From Ananas comosus (taxonomy: Eukaryota; Streptophyta; Magnoliopsida; Poales; Bromeliaceae), in assembly GCF_001540865.1 (NCBI RefSeq), contig NC_033628.1:9694907-9758906 (forward strand): DNA of 64,000 nt, read 5' to 3'. Below, piece by piece: positions 56,401 through 64,000 of this stretch. The notes beneath the pieces were generated by a model, which saw only the letters and a program-made list of their open reading frames with translations, searched no databases and was not told the origin of the DNA. Position 1 is the stretch's first letter. The number at the start of each line of letters is the position of its first letter. A program made the position numbers and the translations under genes.

Positions 56401-58885
56401 ACAAAGGATCCAAGAACGAGATCATCGTGTCCGCGGGGGCGATCGGGAGCCCGCAGGTGCTGATGCTGAGCGGCGTGGGGCCGCGGGGCCAACTTGAGTC
56501 GCTCGGCATCAACGTGGTCGTCGACCAGCCGATGGTCGGCGTCGGGATGTCCGATAACCCGATGAACGCCGTGTTCGTCCCGTCGCCGACCCTGGTCGAG
56601 GTCTCCCTCATCCAGGTGGTGGGCATCACCCAGTTCGGGAGCTTCATTGAGGGCGCCAGTGGATCAGATTTTGATACAGCAGCCCCTAACTCCCAACTGC
56701 CGCGCAGCAGGAATTTTGGCATGTTCTCTCCTCAGGTAGCTTTTTTATCTTAAAAGGTAATAACGTATAGAATTTATCTGTATTGTGAATTATTTTGATT
56801 TAATTATTTAAGTTTTTATAATTCTAATTATACTTATACAATTTTTTAATATGTTTGATTTAAATAAATCAACAATATTTTGGCTCTAAATTTTAGATAT
56901 GTCATTTATGTTTACAGCTTTAATTAGTATATTTTATATAATTTTCGTAATTATAAGTTTTCTAAATAAACAACTAGTTTAAATTTTGAAGACAATATAT
57001 TGTTGACTAAAAAGTTAGTAAAATTAAAATTCTAACTACAGTAGTTAAACTTGAATGTGTCTATCTTTGAATTTATGTACAGCTATAATTCTAACGTAGC
57101 AACAGTTGTATGTAATAAACCGACAGTCCCTAGAGCAAGTGTCAAAGAATTTGGTGGTTGGTATCCGAGACCCAAATTCGAATCCTAGTTGATTCACATT
57201 TTTAGCTAAGTTTAATTCTAAATGAAATAAACGAAACAGCTAGCATACTACTTATCTCTAAAACAAAATAAAATAAAAAAAACAGTTGTATGCAATCAAA
57301 CAAATTCTGAGAGAGATATACATTGGTCTCTCAAAGTTTTCGAATACGAACTGCTTTAACATACAGATCGACAAACTTTTCTGCCGACTTTGCGCAGACC
57401 GGCCAACTGTCTACTGTCCCTCCGAAGCAGCGAACTCCGGAAGCGATAGCCAAAGCCGTCGAGGCCATGAACAGCCTCGACGACTCCTACTTCCAGGGCG
57501 GGTTCATCCTCGAGAAGATCATCGGGCCGCTCTCGACGGGCCACCTCGAGCTCCGGTCGAGGAACCCCGACGCGAACCCCGCCGTGACCTTCAACTACTT
57601 CCAGGAGCCCGAGGACCTCCGGCGCTGCGTCGACGGCATCCGGACCATCGAGCGCGTCGTCGCGTCCGACGCCTTCGCCAAATTCACGTATGCCTACCTC
57701 CCGGAGGCCGGCCTGCTGAACATCTCCAAGGATTTTCCGGTGAATCTGCTTCCCAAGCACCAGAATGATTCGCGGTCTTTGGAGCAGTACTGTAAAGATA
57801 CTGTGATGACTATCTGGCACTATCATGGGGGCTGCCGAGTGGGGGGAGTAGTCGACGCAGACTACCGAGTTCTTGGCGCGGATGCCCTGCGTGTTGTTGA
57901 CAGTTCTACTTTCATCTACTCTCCGGGGACTAATCCGCAGGCGACCGTCATGATGCTCGGGAGGTAAAACTTGCCCTCAATTTTCCGTCTTACTTTTTTT
58001 GATAAATAAAATTAAATTAACTAACTTGCCTGAACTACGGAACATTTTGAAACAGCTACTTAACCTTTTAAAATTTCGATTTTACTATCCAATCTTTCAA
58101 TTTATTTGAGTTGAGTCAGTCGATGATATTTTGACTCTAAAATTTAAGTTACTTTAATGAATATATAGTTGTGAGAATTGTACAGGTTATTTTACTAAAT
58201 CTGTGAAGATAAACGATACATTTAAATTTGTAAATCAAAATATTATTGACTGACTCGAATCAAACAAATTAAAAGATTAAATAATAAAATTTAAATTTGA
58301 AAGATTGGACAGCGGATTTAAAATAGCTCGTAGTTCATATAAGCTATGTGCGTTTTTATGTTTGAAGTTTGCTTTATACAAAGTCTCTTTATTGCAAAAA
58401 TATCAATATCCAATCAAATATTTTTACACAATATAAAAGTATAATAATTTTTTTAAAGCATCGTTATTGGTTAGAAATTTTATAATCTCACATGACACAA
58501 CACAAAACTTAGTTTGTTTACAATTTCAAGCGAGTTCATTTTTAAAAAATACTAAATGAAGCAGAAGTATGCTATTATTCTCTCCTTAAAAAAAAAAAAA
58601 AAAAACCTTATACCACACGATGCTAGAGGTGGCAAATTAAAGTTTACTCTATGTATATTGAACATGGAGATTTTTCCATCTTAATCTTTCTTTTTCATTT
58701 TTCCATTCATTAAAAAGGATATCTTTTTTAGGCGATAATTGTCAGTGTAACTATACTTTTTGAGAAAGTAATAGCATGATTATGTTTGTAACATCTTTAA
58801 TTAATTTGTACATTAAAACAGGTACATGGGAGTCAAAATCCTGAACGAGAGACTAGGTACAAATGCAGCAGAGGAAAAACCCTAG
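53420..58885 (+). CDS. HOTHEAD-like GMC oxidoreductase, five exons, 589 aa
   Basis: Exons are 53420-53510, 54549-55190, 56329-56735, 57398-57963 and 58822-58885. All introns are GT-AG, phases fit (total 1770 nt), and the length is close to Arabidopsis HOTHEAD. Residues 1-27 form a signal peptide. The FAD-binding motif DYIIVGGGTAGCP is at about 50-62. GMC signature 1 (GGGSCLNAGFY) is at about 125-135 and signature 2 (GAIGSPQVLMLSGVGP) at about 281-296. Catalytic His is in WHYHGGC (H521/H523) and partner Asn in TNPQATVMMLGR (N559). HOTHEAD oxidises omega-hydroxy fatty acids for cutin and prevents organ fusion; relatives include mandelonitrile lyases, so substrate is inferred. Exon 2 is extremely GC-rich, the last exon is not. 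Each intron contains transposon sequence (see separate entries). No frame damage is seen, so the gene looks functional. Confidence 0.92.
54027..54421. mobile_element. MITE family A copy in HOTHEAD-like intron 1
   Basis: Left GGGTTAATTTCATATAAGTCCC and right-end complement GATTAATTTCACAAGGGTC form the TIRs. The interior matches the copy at 2824-3232, including ACCAATCAGGATTAAGTATTT in complement orientation of the family block. It is 395 bp, in the first intron. Confidence 0.65.
55545..56080. mobile_element. MITE family B-like copy in HOTHEAD-like intron 2
   Basis: Family blocks GTTCAACGGTAAAGAAC, AAGATCATTTTTTTTATC and TCACTTGACAAATAAAGTCG occur in the usual order, and AATAATGTGACGTTTGA faces ATTGTGGCATCAAATG as an inverted pair. 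The ends are degraded, so limits are approximate. Confidence 0.5.
57125..57262 (+). mobile_element. SINE copy (B) in HOTHEAD-like intron 3
   Basis: It has box-A-like TAGAGCAAGTGTCAAAG, box-B-like AATTCGAATCC, the block GATTCACATTTTTAGC, the 3' end GAAACAGCTAGCATAC and an A-rich tail. It is a full-length family member, in sense orientation with the host gene, whose acceptor lies about 135 bp downstream. Confidence 0.7.
58018..58362. mobile_element. MITE family C copy in HOTHEAD-like intron 4
   Basis: Left CTTGCCTGAACTACGG pairs with right-end complement CTTATATGAACTACGA. Internal blocks GATTTTACTATCCAATC and TATTATTGACTGACTCG match the other family C copies. It is about 345 bp. Confidence 0.6.
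58545..58605 (+). mobile_element. SINE/LINE 3' tail fragment in HOTHEAD-like intron 4
   Basis: AAATGAAGCAGAAGTATGCT, then TCTCCTT and a poly-A of about 17 show the 3' end shared by the LINE and SINE families. It is too short to tell which. Confidence 0.55.
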
Positions 58886-59133
58886 CTGTGCTTCTCACCT
58901 GCAGGTGCCATTTCTCGTCATCGCGATAAAAAAAAAAAAGATAACGAAGGAGTCAAATTCTCTTCATTTTAACTCTACTTTCAATCGAGACCACTAAATC
59001 AATCTTTTAAGAAAGCAAAATTCTCAATTAGAAAGCGAACTAATTTAAAGACTTTCATATTCTCCTTATAGAATTTTTGCCCTTGAGTTTAGCAAATTGT
59101 GCGCCTGCATTTTTTTCAATTTATTTGCACTAT

Positions 59134-59903
59134 GAGTGTGTATAGTTCGAAGTCAGAATCGATTTCAGAATCAGAATAAGAATAAGCATAAAACGGAATC
59201 AGATTTGGCTCGCCTTGGTTCACCACCTGAATCGGAATCGGAATAAATCATTCCTATTGTCGAGATTTGGTTCAGATAGATATCAGCAATGCAATCAAAT
59301 TAATATGTCAATTTTATCTTTATAATATATTAGTTTAAATTCAAACTAAAAATTAAATATTAAAAATTTATGTCAAAATTTTAAAGCGATTTCAAAATTT
59401 TAAATGTATTTATAAAAAATTAAAATTTGAAATTGAACGAATAATTCAAAATATAAAACTAAATTTTAATTTATTCAAATTCAAACTTAAAATTATAATT
59501 TAAATTTCAGTTTGAATTCATAAATTTAATTTAAATTTTAAATAAAATTTGAATACAATTTTAGATTTTAAATTAAATTTAAATTAAAATTTATAAATTA
59601 GATTCGAAATGCTTGATTGAATTTTAATTTTAATTTATAAATATAATTTTTAAACTTAAACTCATGTTTTAATTAAAAAATAAGCTTAAAAAAATTAAAT
59701 TTAATCCGAACATATTCATTCCATCCGGATTCAATTTTCAATCTAAGCTAAAATATCAGATTGGAATAAGGGATAATTGGAGGGATTCCCATTTACTCGA
59801 GAATCAGAATTAGGATGAAAATTTCGCATATCAAATACGGAGAAACGGACTTGTCCATTCTGATTCCGATTCGGCGTAAAAAAGAAACGAACTAAACACG
59901 CTC
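59134..59903. mobile_element. TIR element, about 770 bp
   Basis: Left GAGTGTGTATAGTTCGAAG and right-end complement GAGCGTGTTTAGTTCGTTT form imperfect TIRs. ATCAGAATC/GATTCCGATT inverted blocks follow. The interior 59330-59700 is AAATTTAAA-type low complexity. Non-coding. Confidence 0.6.
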
Positions 59904-60065
59904 TACGTTTTACAGTTGATAGTGAGTTATACTATGTATCAAACCTAAGAGGTTTGTAATATGTTAGTTGTATTAGAAGGCGAGAATCCTTATATTGAAT
60001 CTTTGTTACTTGATTAGAGTTTTAAATATTACTATGCATTGTGGTTTTATTAATGATAGTCTTGT

Positions 60066-60613
60066 TGTAACGCTCTAATAATCTCACATCAGATGAGAAA
60101 ACGATTCTTATTGGATTATTGAGGCCTCATACGTTAGTAGTAGTAATTGGGTTTAAACATTTTGAGTCGATAGTGTGAATCAACTGGTTATTATTGCTAG
60201 CGGCTGGGTCGTTACAATTAGTATTAAAGTCGAATACCAGCCGGAAGTGTGAGAGCTTAAGTGTTATGTGGAGGAAAGTGCTACACCAATAAATTTGGTG
60301 GGAACCATCTCTTGAACTGATAGGAGCTACCTCTAAAATCTCACATTGCCTCCTATCTTTTGAACCCGTAGGAGCCACCTATAGAATCTCACATTGGCTG
60401 ATAATTCTGATTTGTATGTTTGTAATCTGGATTTGGACCTGACGAGCCCTACGAGTCCAACGTCGAATCAGGTCCACATCAGATAGAAAAATGATTCTAA
60501 TTGGATTATATGAAGCCTCATATGTTACTAATAATAATTGCGCTTAAATATTTTGGACTAGTAGTTTGGGCTCAACGAATTATTATTGGTAGCGGGTCGG
60601 ATAGTTATACTTA
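60066..60613 (+). mobile_element. TRIM-like miniature LTR retroelement
   Basis: A 5' repeat of about 151 bp (60066-60216) starts TGTAACGCTC and ends GGTCGTTACA. It is followed by ATTAGTATTAAAG, a degraded form of the tRNA-Met primer site. A diverged second copy occurs at about 60458-60613 (CACATCAGATAGAAAAATG, GCGGGTCGGATAGTTA). The middle of about 240 bp is non-coding and includes two tandem units with AGGAGC(T/C)ACCT and AATCTCACATTG. This fits a terminal-repeat retrotransposon in miniature. Confidence 0.5.
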
Positions 60614-60711
60614 TAATGTAATTATTTTTTTTCTTTTTTTTTTTAATTTTTTGGATATATTATATACTATATATAGTATATATATACTATATATTATAAT
60701 ATTACTATATA

Positions 60712-61062
60712 TATGAAACTTATCTGAACTATAAACCATCTAAATTTGGCTACCCAATTTTTCGAAATTTTGACTTTATCATCTAATTTTTCGGTTTGTT
60801 TAATTTAAATCAGTCAATAGTACTTTCATTTTGAAATTTAAATACATTGTTTATCTTTAATAATTTAGTTAGTATATTTCATACAATTCTTACAACTATA
60901 AATTTATTAAAGCAAGTAATTAGCTTAAATTTTGAAGTCAAAGTATCGTCTCTGACTTTAAATCAAATAAATTGAAAAATTAAGTAGTAAAATTAAAATT
61001 TTAAAGGAAATGAATAGCCAAATCAAATAATCCATAGTTCAAATAAGGTCTATACATTTTTA
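60712..61062. mobile_element. MITE family C copy
   Basis: Left AACTTATCTGAACTATAAACC and right-end complement (ACCTTATTTGAACTATGG) form the inverted ends. Internal blocks match the other copies. About 350 bp. Confidence 0.6.
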
Positions 61063-62503
61063 TTTTTATTTTTATTTAGATATCGATAATGGGAATGCAC
61101 ATTTACTAAACCATCGACGCGATGAAAATTTCAGGAAACAAAAAAACTATTTCTGCTTCCTAATTTTAGATTGTTTTTTTAATAATTTAATCAATATCAA
61201 TATGTTCAACTCTAAAGAGAAATTGTATTAAAGTAAATTAGATTATAGAGATATACTAAAATAAGATAAAATTGTGTTTTAAGCAAGAAAAAATTATTTG
61301 GATTAAATAACTCTAATATTCTGTCTCTATTTAGATTAAACTGCTATGAATATATAAATTCCATAGTAGATTTCATCTATAACTATTTAACACCAAAAAA
61401 ATAGCATTCAAGGTATGTTTTGCATTTTCTTTTAAAATTCTTCTTCAAATAATTATCCATTTTTTTTACATTACATTTTTTCTGTATTTTTCTATTATGT
61501 TTTTAACAATCATCTTTTTTCGGCTAAATATTATGTAAAATATTTATTTTCATTATTTTTATTTTTAAATTATTATTGCTTGGTAAAAGATAATTAACTT
61601 TTTACTTTTTTTTTACTGCATATGTGTTCGGAATAAATATAAATTCTCTCGTAGTTTCTAATAAAATGAGAAACACCACCACATCATGATCATGGATAGG
61701 GGTGTACACAGTTTGGTCCCAAACCATAAACCAACCCGAACCGAACCAAATAAAACTATTTAGTTCGGTTTACATAATTTTCACTTCAGTTCGGTTTTCA
61801 AATTTACTAAAAGTCAATTTTTGATTTCAGTTTGGTTTGAACATACCTCTTTAACTGAACTGCAGCGAAAACCAAATAGTAATAATTTATATATTTTTTA
61901 TTTAAAATAATTTATTAAAATTTCATATTTATGATTAAATTTTGATCATGTATCAACACATTTTGAGCAATTCTATGTTTATAATTAAATTTTGTGTGTG
62001 ATTTTCCAAGGATTCAAGAATCTTAAATTATAAATTAATTCACAAGAAAAAGAAAAAAAAAATTTATAAAACCTAATCAAACAATTTGGTTTGGTTTGGG
62101 TCACTTGTGAGCATAAATCGGTTTGGTTCCGTTGTAATTTTTTTTTTCAAGCCGAAAAGTTCAGTTTGTTTTGGAGATTTGACTTAAAAACTGAAGAAAA
62201 CCAAACCGAGTAAAACCCTAATTATGGGCCTCCGTAATTTGCATAAAAAGCCTTTGGTCTCAATTACCCAATTAAGCCCAAAGTCAGTATGAATCCAATC
62301 CAATAAAATAATCCCACTGTTTCACACCAGATAGAACAATTTTTTCCGCAGACCTAGATCCCCGTAGGGATCTGCCCAGCATAGGGCAGGGAAGTAGAGC
62401 ATTTTGTCCCAGCAGGGACGAGAATTATCGCTACCTGCTGGGATGCGCAAGATGGGAATACTATTCCACGCCCCGCAAAATATATAATATATTATTATAA
62501 ATA
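61063..62503. other. Intergenic DNA with a possible MITE
   Basis: From 61698 to 62215, GGGGTGTACACAGTTTGG at the left faces AAACCGAGTAAAACCC at the right, with TTCGGTTT/GAACCAAA repeats between them; this is probably a degraded MITE. From 62340 to 62480 a GC-richer patch (CCCCGTAGGGATCTGCCC, CCAGCAGGGACG) resembles another repeat end, partly echoed at 63365-63470. No gene. Confidence 0.4.
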
Positions 62504-63054
62504 GAGCTGGAAAGCTATCGGTAATAAACGGACTTCGTTGTCATTTATTTGTTTTCGATGATAAAGCCTCCAAATTGACGATCGGCACCGTTGAATATGA
62601 TCTATACTATTTGAAATATTTAGAAACCAAATTTTGAATCTTTTTGACATCATTGACCTAATGATCAAAGGATTTCAAAATTTGTAATTTTAATGGTTGA
62701 TATCTGGGACGTTTTCTTATTTAACGGTATAAAGATATTCAAATCAATTGAATTTTGGTTAGAAAATTTTTTAAACTATTTAGAACAAGATCTATAGTCT
62801 CAATCTCAATCTTTTTTTTTTTGAAATACAATATTCTTATCATCACTTTTTAAAGAATATTCATTTTCAACCGTTCATTTTGTGTCCACTTGATAGGCAA
62901 GAGAACAATATCGAAAAAGTATGAAATTTAGTTTTTAGATGCTTCAAATGGTATAGACCATGTTCAACGGTGTCGATCGTCGATTTAGAGGCTCCATCAT
63001 CGAAAACAAATGGTTGGCAACGGAGCTCATTTGCAACCGATAGCATTCTAGCTC
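62504..63054. mobile_element. MITE family B, full-length copy with TIRs of about 80 bp
   Basis: Left GAGCTGGAAAGCTATCGG and right-end complement GAGCTAGAATGCTATCGG begin inverted arms that stay alignable for about 80 bp, through TTTGTTTTCGATGATAAAGC to GACGATCG. It is 551 bp and non-coding. It is the best reference copy in this window. Confidence 0.8.
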
Positions 63055-63550
63055 AACTCATATTATTATATAGTTATTAATTTATTTATACTTTTAGATT
63101 ACCAACTTTGATTCTTTTTAATATTTGTCAATTTACTAAAATATGTTAAGATAATTGTTTTTTAAACAATATATTAATTAAGTAATATTTAATTGCTTTA
63201 CATTCTTAATATGACATGTAATATTTAATAATTTGACAATGCATATAAAATAAACTTAGTAATTAGACAAAATTTAAATGGATTTGAACTAAAATTTTTA
63301 TTTTATTTTATTTTAAATAAAAAATTAATTGAGTATAATGTTTTATAAATCCACAAGTCTCTTTAGGTAGGGATGCAAACGGGGTGAATTCGAAGGCAGA
63401 AGTGTTCTCCTACCTCCCGCCCCGTTTTCTTGCCAGATTGTAACGGATTCAAGACAGGCCGTTTTTTTTATTTGTTACTCTTATTCTTGGTACTCGCTTA
63501 CTGCCCTATTCAGAATCAAAATAATTGATTTTCAATGTATTATATTTGAT

Positions 63551-63995
63551 GGTTAATTGCGTATAACTTCTTGTAAATATTTTGAATAGCAAATATATTC
63601 ATATAAAGTTTAACTTTTTATATTTATTCCTATAAAAGTCCTAACGTTTTCAAATATACCCTGACTGTTAGAATCCGTCAGATAAATATAGTTAACTATA
63701 GATAAAATACTTACTCTGATTAGTGAATGAGATAAATTGACTTTTTTTTCCTCTCTTATATTATTTATGATGGCAAAAAAGAAGAAAGTGATCGTTGGAG
63801 ATTTTTGGAAGGACATTTTTATATAATTTTAACAGTTGAAACTCTTGAAATAAACAGTACTCTAACGGTAACAAATCAGAGAGATAAATATGAATATTAC
63901 TAGATTTTTGTAAGAATAAACATAAAAAGTTGAACTTTGTAGGAATATATTTACTATTTGATATATATGTTTAGAGAAAATTATATGAAAGTAAC
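63551..63995. mobile_element. MITE family A copy at the window end
   Basis: Left GGTTAATTGCGTATAACTTC and right-end complement TTACTTTCATATAATTTTC fit the family; the internal block order equals that of 35179-35676. The right end reaches almost to the window edge. Confidence 0.6.
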
Positions 63996-64000
63996 ATTAT

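Overview
This is a stretch of nuclear plant DNA, AT-rich and full of transposable elements, with four protein-coding genes that I could rebuild at the splice-site level. Long AT-rich intergenic DNA, GT-AG introns, many small inverted-repeat transposons (MITEs), tRNA-type SINEs, a LINE and Copia/LTR remnants all point to an angiosperm. The very GC-rich 5' coding exons, especially HOTHEAD-like exon 2 and exon 1 of the DUF4378 gene, against less GC-rich 3' exons suggest a monocot, perhaps a commelinid. I cannot name the genus from sequence alone. Single unresolved bases (N) at 26548 and 27868 show that this is an assembled genome.

Layout. 1-5.5 kb: intergenic, with MITE and SINE remnants, then a GC-richer promoter zone. 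6.05-11.0 kb (+): three-exon DUF4378-domain gene (459 aa). 11-16.3 kb: repeats, including a GA-rich minisatellite, a 289-bp palindromic MITE, an AAATTT-rich tract and a 776-bp element with TTA target duplications. 16.3-19.1 kb (-): internally deleted Copia retrotransposon with two LTRs, primer binding site, polypurine tract and a broken gag-protease frame. 19.7-24.7 kb (-): complete five-exon PGAP3/PER1-like gene (342 aa). 25-36.9 kb: gene-poor, with a separated 450-bp direct repeat, a promoter-like island without a gene, two TIR elements with odd low-complexity cores, and SINEs. 37.0-41.07 kb (+): decayed 5'-truncated LINE. 44.1-44.5 kb (+): intronless LysM membrane protein (122 aa). 45.5-46.4 kb: two LINE 3' ends. 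47.06-49.77 kb: a MITE split by a 2204-bp solo LTR flanked by the 5-bp duplication GATGC. 53.4-58.9 kb (+): complete five-exon HOTHEAD-like GMC oxidoreductase (589 aa) whose four introns all carry transposon copies. 59-64 kb: TIR element, TRIM-like element and three MITEs.

The genes do not form a pathway. The HOTHEAD-like enzyme points to cuticle lipid oxidation, the PGAP3-like protein to GPI-anchor lipid remodelling in ER/Golgi, the LysM protein to possible chitin or peptidoglycan-type binding, and the DUF4378 protein is of unknown function.

The most notable system is a candidate LINE-SINE partnership. The LINE at 37-41 kb, a truncated relative at 46 kb and the local tRNA-type SINEs share about 40-55 bases at their 3' ends, next to the poly-A tail. 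This would let the LINE enzyme mobilise the SINEs. Exon coordinates were assigned by reading donor and acceptor sites and checking phase. Repeat boundaries are approximate unless a duplication or terminal motif is stated.
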